DNA of 64,000 bases from Dermacentor variabilis (Eukaryota > Arthropoda > Arachnida > Ixodida > Ixodidae), in the NCBI RefSeq assembly GCF_050947875.1, contig NC_134569.1, positions 21,737,631 through 21,801,630 of the forward strand. The letters run 5' to 3'. Positions 49,701 to 62,594 of this stretch are shown in pieces. The position numbers and the translations under genes were made by a program. The stretch's first letter is position 1; each line of letters starts with the position of its first letter. The notes beneath the pieces are model-generated. The model was not told the origin of the DNA. It did no database searches and was given only the letters and a program-made list of their open reading frames with translations.

Positions 49701-50219
49701 TAGTTGCTTGATGTAGAACTGTTGACGATATTTTTAAGTACGAGGTTACTAGGTTTTCGCCTTACCTCGTTTGTAAGAGGTTTAAATCACGCTGTCTTTT
49801 ATCGCAATGATTACAGTCAAGTGCTGTTCTTTAAATCTTTATTCGTTTTACCCCAGGCCTTATTCGACATTGTGGTTCCTTGGGAAATGCGTAAGAAAAG
49901 AGGTAGCTCTGGGCGAGGGTTGCTGTCATGTGTTGCATAGGGAATTTCTGCTCGATTTTCGATGAAAAATTCACGTCATGCTATGGAAATAAGTAAACCT
50001 TGATGCTGTCAGAACAAACTTAACAAGTTAACATGCAGAAGGCATTTCTGCGCGTACATTTTGTACTCAGATGAATTTTCTTATATTTTGCGGAGTAGCA
50101 GTGCAATGTTTACGTCGTACAGAAATAAATCCGGCCTTCCCGCCAGCACCTTGGCCGGCGCTGCTCCACCTTTAAATATATCGCGCGAATTCTTTCTGCC
50201 GTAACATTCGACAGAGAAA
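46716..50219. other. Non-genic, GC-rich then AT-rich stretch
   Basis: 46.7-49.3 kb is GC-rich with purine-rich plus strand (for example 47,160-47,330 and 47,680-47,880) and frames on both strands that carry no domain. 49.4-50.2 kb is AT-rich and empty. An AAUAAA-like hexamer is not positioned after any convincing frame. Confidence 0.4.
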
Positions 50220-50520
50220 GATACTCAAAAGTTAGTCAGACTTTAAAGCGAGAGAAAGGCAAAGGAAATACAGGGACGTTAACCAGAGACGATCTCTGGT
50301 TTGCTACCCTGTACCGGGGGAGGGGTAAAGGGATGCGATAGATAAGAGGAAAAGAATACAAAAAGAAAAGAAAAAAGAACGCACATACAAAACCGAACTG
50401 TTTCTGTGGGCTTTGTCACGCAGTCTACGAAGGAACTACATAGTGTTACAGGTAAGCCGTCAGTTTTGTAAGTTTCCAAGCAGGTAATTAAGGGAATTAC
50501 AGATTGCCAAAGGGGCACAG
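50220..50520 (-). mobile_element. Solo LINE 3' end, copy C
   Basis: On the minus strand 50,335-50,250 repeats the LINE tail: CATCCCTTTACCCCTCCCCC, AGGGTAGC, a perfect 7-bp stem CCAGAGA-cga-TCTCTGG (50,299-50,283), GGTTAACGTCCCTGTATTTC. The sequence up to about 50,520 may be further 3' UTR, but no LINE coding sequence was recognised, so the copy is strongly 5' truncated. The upper boundary is an estimate. Confidence 0.65.
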
Positions 50521-52437
50521 GGAAGCGTTATTCGTCAACGTACGCAGCAGAACTGCATCGGCAGTGCAGCGCCAACTCGCGCTTTTACTCGCCAGTGTGT
50601 TTGGTGACTTCACTGACTACTGTACGCATTTCCATTGACAAATGCATAACTATACTCTTCTTAAGGCGACTTTGACAGCACTTACTCGGCGATGTCATGT
50701 GTATTCATCGGTAGAAAGATCACTACAATCTGTGCCGGCCTCGCATATCGCGGAGTCGTTCGACATATGTCCGCACCATCGACCTGTGCCTATTACTGAG
50801 TTACAGAAAGAGTATCACTCTATAGGTAAAACTAGCAAATGAAAAAAAATAACGATTGAGACATCGCATTAGTCAACAAAACGAAACGACTACTTAACAA
50901 GTAACGGTCTGGTACCAGAACAAAGCGAAAATCGCAGCCGCGAACTGCAGTCATCCTTGCTACAAAGCGCCGTGGTCGGCTACTGCATTCCGAGCGTACT
51001 TTCGAAAGCGTCCGCTAGGTGGCCATCAGTAGTGCCTCTACAGGTGGTGCACTGCACGTATAGTACACAGAATCCCAAGACGCGTTCTTGCATAGTTTTC
51101 CAAAGTATATATAAAGAATCAATATACGCAACAAACAAACACATGTTTTTAATAAAAGATCGTCTACATGACATATTCTGGTATGAATTAAGCGCTGATC
51201 GAACGCACCCCTAGTCGGTAATGCCTTCATAACGAAATCCCTTAAGTACGTGCGACTTATCAATTTACAGCAAAGGACAAACAGAGCGATAAGATTTCCG
51301 ATGCCGATCTCCTCAGCTTCGTAATTATCATCATCCTTTTTCTAACAAATGTCCGTCTAAATCTGAACACAATCTGACAAAAGAAAAATAGGTTGAAGTA
51401 CACATGTATATTCCGCTGCAAGAAATAAAAAAAAACATACAGAAAAGCTGGGTATATTACTTGGATTCAATAAACGCTGGTCTATGATGCAGTAATGTGG
51501 CACGTGGAACCACCACATGCCATAATGGCACATATTGTAGGAAAGCACAAGAACGTTACTTCAATGCATGCAAGAAGCGCAATCCATAGCATTTTGAATA
51601 AAACGCGTACGAAACGTGCAAAGAAAAATAGGTGTGAAGAGATTAACGCTTCCACGAACGGGTTCAATTTATCGTATGGCGCAGTCATCGAAAAAAGTCC
51701 GCAGAATTAAAGCAGGTCCCGTTCATCCCAAAGCATCGGAACTTTAGGGATTAATCTTCTAAACTTTTCGCTGTACGTGCGACGCGAGAAATGCTCCCGT
51801 TTTAAAAGGAAAAAAAAAAGACAAAAGAGAGAAATAGCATCAGTAAATTAGAAAAGAAATTACAATAATGAGTATATTACCGACAGTATCAACATGCAAA
51901 AATTTTGGCTTTGTACCAACTGTCAGCACACTATAGGAGAAATGCAAATAGGATTTAAATATGACTCAAATCATTGCATATGCATGCACGTACACACCTG
52001 TGCACGCAGGCGTACACGCACTTCCACACGAGCATACAAACGTGTACTGAATATGGGCCGGGGAGAATAACCACTGCACGGCAAACGTTGTTACAAACGT
52101 CGTTACAAACGCGCAATACAGCGAACCAGCGGCATTCACGAGCGCTTACTCAACGACAAACTGTCTGCAAGTTCAAGAAAGAAAAAAGATAAGCAAAAGA
52201 GGAGACGTTACTGTGAAACGCGCCATGCACAGGAACGGCGCTAACTCTCCCCAGAAACTGCACGTCGAGCAAAACCAACGCAACGTCACTGCTAACGCAC
52301 GTCGCGTACTTGGGCATAATCTCGCCGACCCACGCAAAACGCGAAAACTCGGTAAGAAAAACACTAACCCAGAGCAGCGCCGTCAGAACGACGACGACGG
52401 CACACGATGTAAGCGACGCTGAGCCACGCTAAATATC
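50521..52437. other. Non-genic stretch
   Basis: A 12-bp direct repeat (ACGTYGTTACAA, about 52,086-52,109) and an A-run at 51,813-51,822 are the only structures noted. No gene is supportable. Confidence 0.45.
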
Positions 52438-52752
52438 TTATGGCGTGCGCCCCTGAAAGAGCTCTGCGATCGCCTTCCCTCGTCTCGGGCGAGCAAAAGC
52501 AGCTCCGTGCTCATTTGCATGCGCGCCCTTTTGTTTCCACGCCGTGGTTAGCGAAAGTAGCAGAGGCGCTGCCCGAAAGAAGCGCGTCCCGACGAGTACT
52601 TCGCCTTCTCTGCGGACGAGGCACATTTCAATAGGCTTGTCGCTGAATAAATAAACGAAGAGCATCCTCGCGGTGGCATGGCGCGCGTGCAAAGTGGCAA
52701 ATACAACGAAGATTGCAGCGAGGAACGCGAACAATAGAAAAGACCTCGGCAT
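52438..52752 (-). CDS. Putative small secreted protein, 104 residues
   Basis: I do not recognise a family. The first ATG after a perfect initiator starts a strong signal peptide: MPR, a hydrophobic core SFLLFAFLAAIFVVFA (residues 4-19), then TLHARHATA with an A-x-A-like cleavage site near residue 28. The rest, about 76 residues, is basic, has one cysteine (in PIEMCLVRREGE) and a moderately hydrophobic AAPLLLSLTTAW segment. The start is the first ATG in the transcript, 44 bases downstream of TCAGTT (52,798-52,793). No TATA box is present and no good splice donor interrupts the frame. No polyadenylation hexamer was seen just downstream. It may be a lone exon, a tick-specific secreted protein, or chance. 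Confidence 0.33.
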   Translation of the reverse strand: MPRSFLLFAFLAAIFVVFATLHARHATARMLFVYLFSDKPIEMCLVRREGEVLVGTRFFRAAPLLLSLTTAWKQKGAHANEHGAAFARPRRGKAIAELFQGRTP

Positions 52753-52792
52753 GCGCGATGCTATTGTTAGGCCAGCCACTCGGCCACGAATA

Positions 52793-52798
52793 AACTGA
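52793..52798 (-). promoter_or_regulatory. Initiator upstream of the 52.4 kb frame
   Basis: On the minus strand TCAGTT, a perfect arthropod initiator, has A+1 at 52,796. No TATA or DPE was found at standard distances. Confidence 0.25.
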
Positions 52799-54356
52799 CT
52801 GGCGCGACGAGGGGTTTACTTTCGTCGGGACCGCGAGCTCGAGCAGTTTTACAAACATGCGGTGCTTGTTTGCGGAGCAGCTATCAAGGCCGATAAGAAA
52901 CGACGATCAGCCGTGCCTAGATAATAGGGGCGAGCAAGGTGGCAAATTAAAGTGACTGCGACGGCGACTTTAATGATGCGAGAACCACGTTCGCTGCTTC
53001 GGCGCCGCTGTCCGTTCTTTGCGCATCACGAAAGCGCACGTTGAGCGCAGTGCGGGCCCCTTCATTGGGTGGGAATTCGTGGTACGAGTGAGGCATATCG
53101 AAATTTATTCCTGCCGTTGCGAAACCCTATTCACTGAGCTAGAAGTGAACTCATGTCTTTAAGCTTCCCTATAGAACCGATGAATATTAATCGTTCTCTC
53201 TCTCTCTCGTACCAGAACGTCCTGTTCTACCAAAATGTAGATGGCTGATTTTCCTGTAGCTGACCCAAGTACCAGGATCTTTTCAACATTATAGTCGTTG
53301 TCGTACCAAATAAGCAGCAGGAAACAAAGGTAACAACAGTCAGCAAATCAGCTCAACGCTATTCGTTTGTACCTGCGCCACTGGCTCCCAGGCGCTTACT
53401 TGTGAAACTCCCCACCCTAATAAGGAATGTTTTTGTTTGTCAGATGCGTATGATAGCGACGTCTTCGGCGGGATTACGAGGGATATTCGGCCTTTGAGGC
53501 ACGCTCTTAGAGGCGGCGCTCATCTGCACAAACGGTAGGGAAGTGGGAGGTGTTGGGAGAGGAGCTCCTACATTATTCCCAGTGAAACCGATCTAATCCC
53601 GCGTTCAATCGACCCGCCTGTGCTGTGACCGCAGTGCCTGACCGCGGAAGCTCCTCCTTGCTGAACAATTGGAACAACTCTGCCTCGCAACGGTGGTGTC
53701 AGTAAGAGAACTAGTTCTTGAAGCGCTGCGATATAAAGGGCAGGTGCATCACGCTTTTGTTTAGGAGGAGTCTCTCGTGCACTCTCTGACTAAGCACACC
53801 GTTAGCGAAGTCAACGAAAACCATTATTTGCCTGTAGAGCGTGCTTCTCCTCGACTTCACCAGTAATGAGGCAGAACCAGCTTTCCTCACTTGGTGAGGT
53901 AGGAGGAAGATTAGAGCGATGCTAGGCGGTATTAGCCCGACATCATTTGTCAAGCTTCATTCGGCGATTTTGTCCCTATCTTCTATTATTGGGTTGCACT
54001 GCCATCACGCTGCGCGAACGATTTCCAAATTAAACTTCAGTGACAGCTACATAACCTGCTCAGAAAGGACACAGATAAAAAAAAATAATAAAGGGCAACC
54101 CCTAATCGCTGTTTCAAATATGACCAGCACAGAAGTTCCAAATTTGAACGTTACTTCTCTATACTTTTGAAGTACCTCCCGGATTTGAAAATGCGCAGCG
54201 TCGTAATATTTGAGCTTCCGTGCCAAAAACATGGACAGTAAAAAATTTGAAACGCCTACAAATAATTTGTTTTGTATTGAGCGCATAACGGCCAGAGAAC
54301 ATCTCATGAAAGAATAGATCTCCATGGTAAGAACGCCTACCATGGTGCAAACATTC
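52799..54356. other. Non-genic stretch
   Basis: A (CT)n tract lies near 53,197-53,209. The minus frame 53,711-53,953 has moderately protein-like composition but no family that I can name. A perfect 8-bp inverted repeat CCATGGTA/TACCATGG (54,322-54,345) sits just before the AAT array. Confidence 0.4.
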
Positions 54357-54457
<101 letters not shown>

Positions 54458-54642
54458 CAGACATACGCACCGATTACTTGAGGCATCAATGCAGCACAGA
54501 AAATAAGAAGTTGAGCCACTGAACGCCCTCCCCCGTGCTTTACTGTTATTACAGTGGCATATATAAACAATTGTACTTCCAAAAGTAGCCGGTGAAATCA
54601 GAAAAATAAAATAACTTGGCTGTCGAAGAAGTCATCTGCATA
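54458..54642. other. Spacer between two microsatellites
   Basis: No feature was seen. Confidence 0.5.
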
Positions 54643-54862
<220 letters not shown>

Positions 54863-57800
54863 AGCCCATTACCCGAGTACAGTATATGCACATATGAGAG
54901 GTCATATTCCTCTATGCACGGCTGATACCGACGACTCAATCGCCACGCAACAGCAACCACGATAGCACGATCGCGTTGTAATCGCACAGAGTCGAAGGAA
55001 GCGCCGCTTTATGAATAATGCCCCGCGAAGACGCATAACCTCGGCGATGGTACGATATGGCCCCGCGTCCCGTCTCTTTCCACTCCTTCTCGGCATCTGA
55101 CATAAAAACGCCCCCGGATGTTCAGATCGAAAGACACACACACAAGCAAACTGCGCCGTTCGGGCAGATATTTCTTCCCGTGCTCTCGCCCGTCGCCGGG
55201 AGGGTCGTATACCTGTTCGCGAGCTGGGCGCACGATTTCGGCCTCCTCCTACCGGTGCTCGACTTAGCCGGGCCTTTCCTTCCTCTCCTGGGACTCGGTG
55301 AGAGCGGATTCCCTTTGGTTGTTCGAACGAGAAGAGAAACAGTACAAAGTCAAAAAGAACATACACACCATCCAAGTCACCGGCTAGTTAAGAACACACG
55401 AAAATGAAAAGAAACGGAAAAATATTTTCCAAGAACAAGCAAATGACGTGAGCCAACAGCAGATATTCAAGTGCACTGCCTCAGGAGGAAGATATACGGC
55501 AACCAGGATGGAGGGAAAAGAAACAGAGAAGCGAGAGACTCCCATGCTCGTCTGAACCCGCGCAGGTTTGATGGAGGGATATCTCTTCGCTTCCGGTGCG
55601 ACTGCTCTTCTATTCCTGGGCGGTTGTGCGCGAAGCTTTAGCGTTCGTCTGGCCTCGCGCGTGGATGGCGGAATACGAAGTGGAAGGCCGATGGCCAACC
55701 AAGAGGATGTACAGAGAACGACGGCCCACAACAATGCAGCGCAGAGAACGCACATGAAATACGAGGTGAAACGGCTGCGCGTCTCCGAAGCAGAGCGGGA
55801 AAGGAGGCAATGCGAATCACAGCCAGCGCAGACGGATGCAAAAGGGATGCCGAGGTGAGCGGATCGGAGAGGCCAGTCCGAAAGTCTCGCTTCACGTTCC
55901 GCCATCCGTTTCGTGCCGCCAGAACAAACAGCGAGAAAACAGCACGAAGGTTGGGGAAAAAAGGAGTGAAATTCAGTAAGGCAAATTTGCCGCCGAGAAG
56001 AAGGCAAACCAGAGGGGCCTAAAGGAAAACGAAAGTGTGGAAACAGAGCGGGCTAAGCAGAGCAGGTAAACAGACTGGAAAAAACAAAACAGGAAAAGAA
56101 AAAGCAATACGGTAAAACCTTAAAAGAAACGGGGCAAGCTGGGAGCCTTACCCGAGCAGGCGGCAGAGCAAAGCTGGCCGTCCCTGGAAAAACACTCACA
56201 TGGGAGGGTAAACAATAGGCGTGCTCGGCTGAAGCGGTAGTACTCTTGGTGCAGTTTAGGCCATAGAGATATCACCGACGCCCAGAAAGTGAGCGAACGG
56301 CTGCGTATTTGTCTTTCTCCACATACAGCGCGCAGCAGCATGGCTCCAAACCGCAGCGTAGCCAAAATAAGCCGCTCAATGGTCCGTGCGCGGGGCCGTC
56401 TAGGCGGCCAAGGCCCTGTGCGCGCTATGCCGCTGAAGAACTTGAGAAGACATGACAAAGCCAACACAGGACTAGCGCAAGATGTCAAGCGCCCATTGTT
56501 CATCGCTGACGTTCACATTTCGGTGAGCTCAAAAATCTACACGGATGCGTATTCGTTCTCAGTTTTACGCAGGAAATTCTCATGGAGACGAGAACCAAGG
56601 CCCAGCGGAGTAGAAATACCGGTGAAAATTCACGATTCGTACGCTTCCGGCGTGTATATGAAAGCTACAATATTTAGACACGAACCAACCAGCGACTTTT
56701 CTGGGACTACTCAGGACGGCCACAGAGTCGAGGACCGAAGAGTATAATCTACAACAGAGGCATATCAGAAAATTCGAAACAGTCAAATCACTCCATAGTG
56801 CTACGGCCCTGAAAGATCCGCTGGGACAAGCACAACGAATGCGAAAGGCGTGCGCAGAGAATGCCGTTGCGACTCGAGGTAGCGTTTGGGCCAGGAATCC
56901 ACCAAGCCCATTGACGAGTACGTCCAGCAGTAGAAATGAAAGAAAAGTTTTTTTTTTTTTAAACATTATTCACACTGGCTCCAGATATGGAAGCCCACTC
57001 CAAGGAGGAGCGTATTAAACGTCTCCGTTCACATCAGGGCACGTCAGCACCACTCTTCTGCACCAAATGTCTGCGCTTTTAATAGTGTCGTCTTCTCTAG
57101 GACACTTGACTAGAAAATCTGATGACTGCATCTCGATCGATAACAATCGTCTAGTCGGTGGCAATATCCCTCCCAGGACGTCGCATCGCTCCGTAGGCTC
57201 CGCCTCCTATGTTGCACCTTCGCCCCCGCATATGGCACAAGCATGTAGCAATGATAAACCGAGGTCAACGCTGTTCCCACGGTAGCGTTCGACGCAGCCC
57301 CTTTCATCAATTAGTTCAGCTTGTCAGGGTCAGGTAGAGTGATCTTCGCAGTAGTCACCTCGAAGTGAGCTCCTTTGTTTGCACGTCACAGTCTATTCCG
57401 GGTCCCGGCGTCGGCTGGGAGCGCTGATGAAAGGACTGCCTCGTGGAAAACGCCTAAGGAATGCTCATCGCCGTATTGAGACGTAACAATGCTCCACGTC
57501 TCCGCGAACATGACGTACGCTCGGCCATTCCACGGAAAGCGGTGGGATGTTTACATAAAGGGAATAGAATCAAACGGAGCTGCAGTTGCCAGATGGTCAT
57601 ATGATGCTGGTGTTTATAAATACACATGTCCAGAAAGTTAAGCAGAAAAGAAAACCCGTAAAAGTGTACTCGTCTTTTGAAGGACATATTTGAAAGGACT
57701 CAAAGGCATATTTGAAGTACGCAAAGGCAGAAGCTGCAAGCGTGACGACCGTTCTTCGCCCAGCTAGAAACAATTTGAGGGTGTCAAGATGAAAGCGCGC

Positions 57801-60800
57801 CAAGATTCAGACAGATGCCGAAGGTGGTATTGTTCCATTGCTTATACTGAGAAAATGCTGCGGGGAGACCAAGAAAACAACAGCAAAAAGAAACGTTTCC
57901 GCGCTACATGGATACTTGCACCAGACCCCACACATATGAATAACGAAGAGAAACGTTGGTGTTATTCGATACGTCACTGATTCCGTTGGCGAGAAAAATA
58001 ACTTTTTTTTTCTGTAAAATTCATGTACGAATTCATAACTTTTCCTTTCTGTCTTTATTAAAGCTTCACAAATCCTTTAGCCCAATATCCAGCCGTGAAT
58101 ATGTGCCATAATATGGGGTAAGATTAGGTTATAGGTTAACGACAAGCAAAATCATCTGGTGAGCTGCATACGCTTTGTCAATAGCCCAAGGATTGGTCTG
58201 CTGCTGTAAAACAGCATTCCCCACAAGACTTAGCTTCTAACGTTTCCTCACTGATTCAACTACGTACCAGCGGTGACGTAAGTTAAATTACATACTTAAA
58301 AGGAACGTGCTCGCGGAGCCCAAGCCGAAAAGCGTTTCAGGGATAAAAAGAAATAAAGTTGTCTGTGTACGAGAAAATAATATTATTACACAACAAAAAA
58401 AAAAGATTTTTTATCGATTCCGGAAAACACATGTTTAAGCTTCATTTAATCTCGCTAAACGGCGTCTGAAACAAAGCGAAATACAACCGGGATTAAAAAA
58501 TTCCGGTCTAGAGAAGCCAAGGAGAGATTTCAGTTTTTTTTCTTTTGCTGCTGCACTTACGCAGCAAACGGCTAATTATATGTAAATAGAGCCTCGTTTT
58601 CCGTGCGGAAGGAGAATGCGCTTCTCCGTCGAGCGGCTCCCTGCGGCAATGCGCAGAATCAAGCAGGAGCGCTCCTTAGGAAAAAAAGCTGCGATGTCAC
58701 AGGCACATTGTTGAGAGCAGACCTCGCAAACAGAGAGATACCAAATAAGTGGCCTTCCATCATCCTGCGTGCAACATTGTGAGCAAAAGGAGAAAACAAG
58801 AAAGCATGTAGTGCTTAACACAGTACCTCGAACTAACCCCACACGGCAAACATTGTTGCAAAGACTGCAATGCCTGAGTGGAATCGAAGAAGCAAGGGTG
58901 GAAATCAATACAATATATAAGACGTGTAGAACAACCTTGTGAACCATGTGGGACACGACAGCGTGCTTTTGATACAATGTAGCTCAGAAGATATGCGTCG
59001 TAGGTATGGTCGTTCGCGAATGGTCGTTGCTATGCCTGCACGGAGCTGGCAACCCAGAGAAAACTCTAAAGTTCTACCAACAACAGCGGTAGGCACGGCC
59101 CTAGCACGATACAATGACCTCGTTAACTTGAATAGTGAAATTGTGGCTAATATGCCACGACTTGTGCGCTACTTGTGGGAACTCGTTCTTGAGTCTTTTT
59201 AGTATCGCTATGGCTTCGTTCTTCTTAGAATCATCCTCTTTTTACTGCAGGTAGGCGCAGTGGAGTAGCCTCTCGAGGAGCCAATATCTACTTCAAGACG
59301 CTAAGAAGAAAAAAAGAATCAGCGCGGCGATGGTGACAACGACGACGGCGCGATGCTGTACAGTGTGGAGACTCGAATTTCGCGGAAATGGAATCGAATC
59401 CAGGGTGCGGACACAAAAACTTCTTTTTACTGGCGAGTTATTCTGCCAATAATAATTATAATAATAAATGGTAATTATAAACACGACGGTCATATATTTT
59501 AACCATCAATATCGTATGTGTGAATTGCGCCCCAATAGCTACAGAAAGTACCATGAACAGCAACCGCACCGCAAGATGACAAAACAAAAAGCTACAATAT
59601 AATGATCTCATGAGAATTGTAATCACCGGCTGTGTACCACTGGCTCGTAAAGTTGCAAGCCGCAAAAAATCTCGTTAATTCAAATTGTTGCCGCTAATCA
59701 TTTTCCATCACACAGTGTACATTCTTGTTACAGAGAAATCGTGACCACTCAATTAGTAAATATGTGACACTCGCACAAATCTTTCTGTTTGTCATTCTTT
59801 CATGATAAAATGGAAGTGGGCGCGTCGTTGTACCACATCGAGGGAAGGTCAAAACTATAATATACCAGCCGGGCGCATCGCCAGCAGTGGGCCAAGGATA
59901 GAAGGTGTCACACAATTCGAAGCTTCTCACATGCTGAGCATGTGGGATTCAGCGGGTGAAAAGCGCTGCCGAAGCAGCCGTATATACACATACAAGCCGG
60001 CTACTAACAGTACAAAAAATCTTCCTGATAGCGAATGAACATACATATCGTATCCATCTACTGTCCGTTATTCCGTGCCGGTCGGAGTTACGAAGAGCCT
60101 TCCGGGCTCTCGATTTCCACCACAGCTAGGAGGGTGGTTATAAGCTGCGAAGCCATTGGCGGCTGAAAGGGCACCAAAAGGGGGACGCGCCTCTCCGGAA
60201 GTGTGTCCATCCTCTCCCTGAATGGGCATCGACTTCCTCCCGGCCGACCCATATCAAATGTCACTCCCGGCAGTGCCCGTATACAGACGCCGCACGCGAA
60301 TTGCAAGCGGTTCTAGAAGCGTTCCTTGTCCCTGCAGTTGCGCATCTGTTCGGTTAAGTCGTCATCTCTCGAATCTTCTGGTTAGCGTAATACCCCGATA
60401 TCTCTCCGTCATCACTTGGTCCTCGCGGTAGGGAGATACCGCAGTGCCTTTGGCGTGCAGTAGAATGGTAATAAAAAAGCGTCATGACCTCCTTGGCTAG
60501 AGTACAAATGGCACTCAATGCGAAAGAATTCATACGCTTTGTAACTAATTAGCAAGATCAACTTCGACACTGCTTCAAAATGTGTTTTCGACGTCATGAC
60601 ACGGCGTCCAACTTCGCTTTCTCGTCGTCGACTCAGGCACTCCCTGATCGAGTGCAGCCTTCGGTAAGGCATTTCGATAGCAGACACATTCTCACCGACA
60701 CATTCCGAGTTCCCGCAACACAAAGGACTCTGTGTTGCTATGTTACTGAGTTGACTTTTGTTTTAGTGTGACATTAGTCTACTTACGTGACTGGACTTTG

Positions 60801-61290
60801 TGTTCTTTATGATTTGGAGTTGTCTTTCAGTTATAGTGTGACATTAAGGTACTTATGTGACCGGAATTAGTGTTATGATTTCACTATTTTCGTTACGATT
60901 TATTCTTTTTTTTTTATATCCCTATGTGAAAAGAAGTAGCCGGCGCCAATGAAAGGCGACAAAATTTCCTAAATACCATATAATAATAAATAAAGGACTT
61001 TCCCAACAGGCGCATATTTGCTGCCGCATTTCATCATTTTGCACGCGCTACCGCGAGAACACTAGTCATCGACAACTGCCGAAATTACGCAGTACAGAAG
61101 GAACAAAAACGGTGCTGTCTGAATTTTGTGCGGCGCATTTTGTCCGTAATACACTAAAGGAAAAGTCCAATCCTCAGGGTTCTTCACAGTACGCCTGGCG
61201 GCACCACCCATTTCTCGAAAAGGAAACTTGCCCCTGACGTGCACGTTGTATAACAGGTACAGTATCTGATAGAACCACAAAACTCAAATG
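54863..61290. other. Non-genic stretch
   Basis: GC-rich with purine-rich plus strand to about 56.9 kb, then AT-rich. The 207-codon minus frame 55,384-56,007 has no domain and is broken by basic low-complexity runs. Scattered A/T runs (56,949-56,960, 58,002-58,011, 58,395-58,406, 60,906-60,916) are present. A short TAA/AAT stretch lies near 59,450-59,468. No gene, RNA or complete mobile element could be supported. Confidence 0.4.
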
Positions 61291-61838
61291 TGAAAGGTTG
61301 CAGACGCCTGGTCCCGCCGCAGGACAACCGCATAGTGTTAAGAACAGCCAGCTGCAGTGCAAGTTTGCCAGCCATTTACGCCAGCGGTGGCAACCTCATC
61401 TTGGAATGCCGCCGCCAACCTCTAGCCACGGCGTGACTAAGTCGACTTTGTGTCAGGAACAATACGCACGTCCTACACTCTCCGTCGCTTCAGCTAGGAT
61501 GCGTTTGACGAAGCAGGCTTTGCGCTGAAACCACCACCGTTACGCTCTAGCCTCGTCGCCGTTGTGACTGAAGGAGTTCGACGAAGCAGGCTTTGTGCGC
61601 AACACGACAGAGCGGACCTGATCTGCTACCCGGGCGCGCTACCCGGATTGGCTCCAAGTTCTACAAAATTCGTGTGGTGTCGGTTTCGGACCGTGAACAC
61701 GTGTGTGTGTGCATGTGTGTGTGTAAACCGTCCCGCGGAGAGGCGGCTAGTTTACGGGGACTAAACGAACGTTCGGGTCACCTTGTATCGCGGGAGGACC
61801 GAGTGTTTAAAAACTGCTGTTGTGCGGATGCCCGACGC

Positions 61839-62569
61839 ACTTTCTTAAGCAGTCATGTTAGACGGAGACACTCTCTCAAGCAGTCGTGTTATGGCGTTTT
61901 TCACTGGTCGATCTGGAGCGGCCGCCGAAATCCTCGAGCGAGCGCTCGGGTTTCACAAATCCGAATCGGCCAGTGGAGCGCAAGAACGCTCCGCGGCGGA
62001 TCACACAGGAAGTTTGCGTACACGTCGCACGAACCGGTTCCGAAAACCATGTCCTACTTCCATTCTGTACGTTTCCACGGCAACCAAACTCGCCGTTCCC
62101 TGTGTGTAATTTGACCGTGGCAGTCGCATAGTCCGTCATTTCCATGTCGCGCCCGCAAGGATTGTGCATGGACAACGTGCACAGAAGTCTTCGTACAGCG
62201 CCTACGTCACTTCGTAATCGCTGTCGTCCGGGCTCTCATCGCTCGCGAGCGCTACAGCAGCACCGAACGCAGCCATTTTGCGAAGCAACACAATATTGTG
62301 CGTACCAAGCGGGTACCGATTTTGCTTGAAGACGGAAGTGACGCGAGCTATTTCCGCCCGAATCCGCGCCTCGGCGGCGGAGCAAGTGAGAGCGATCCGG
62401 CGCGGAGCGAGTTGATCCGAAACGACCAGTGGAACGCGCGAACCCGCTCCAGATCGCCCAGTGAAATTCGGATTCGTTGCCGCGGAGCAAGAAATACTGC
62501 TCCGAATCGACCAGTGAAAAACGCCATTAGACTGACGTACTTTCTCTCGCAGTCATGCTAGACCGATGA
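61839..62569. repeat. Three 31-bp tandem units, the middle one split
   Basis: Unit 1 is 61,839-61,869. Unit 2 is 61,870-61,891 continued at 62,530-62,538. Unit 3 is 62,539-62,569. Each starts ACTYTCT or ACTTTCT and contains GCAGTCRTGYTAGAC. Removing the MITE and one TTA restores a unit 2 of exactly 31 bases. Confidence 0.85.
61889..62529. mobile_element. 635-bp MITE with TTA target duplication
   Basis: The element is 61,892-62,526, flanked by TTA at 61,889-61,891 and 62,527-62,529. Its 28-bp terminal inverted repeats (61,892-61,919 and 62,499-62,526) start TGGCGTTTTTCACTGGTCGA and differ at two positions. CCAGTGRA motifs recur just inside the right end (62,426, 62,458, 62,511) and once near the left (61,970), as subterminal transposase-binding repeats often do. 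A 3-bp TTA duplication is the signature of PIF/Harbinger elements. There is no transposase frame, so it is non-autonomous. The interior is GC-rich. Confidence 0.88.
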
Positions 62570-62588
62570 ACTGCATGTAAATACTGTA

Positions 62589-62594
62589 AATAAA
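62589..62594 (+). promoter_or_regulatory. AATAAA polyadenylation hexamer
   Basis: A perfect hexamer 20 bases after the last 31-bp unit. It fits an LTR or the end of a transcript but has no coding sequence attached. Confidence 0.3.

Noticed and set aside
53711..53953. 80-codon minus frame that resembled a transposon fragment
   Set aside because: No catalytic or zinc-binding motif could be identified.
55384..56007. 207-codon minus-strand frame
   Set aside because: No recognisable motif; opposite-strand frames are also open; likely chance in GC-rich DNA.
59381..59400. Isolated box B-like GGAATCGAATCC
   Set aside because: It is a near-palindrome, so it matches box B on both strands, and no box A or SINE body accompanies it.
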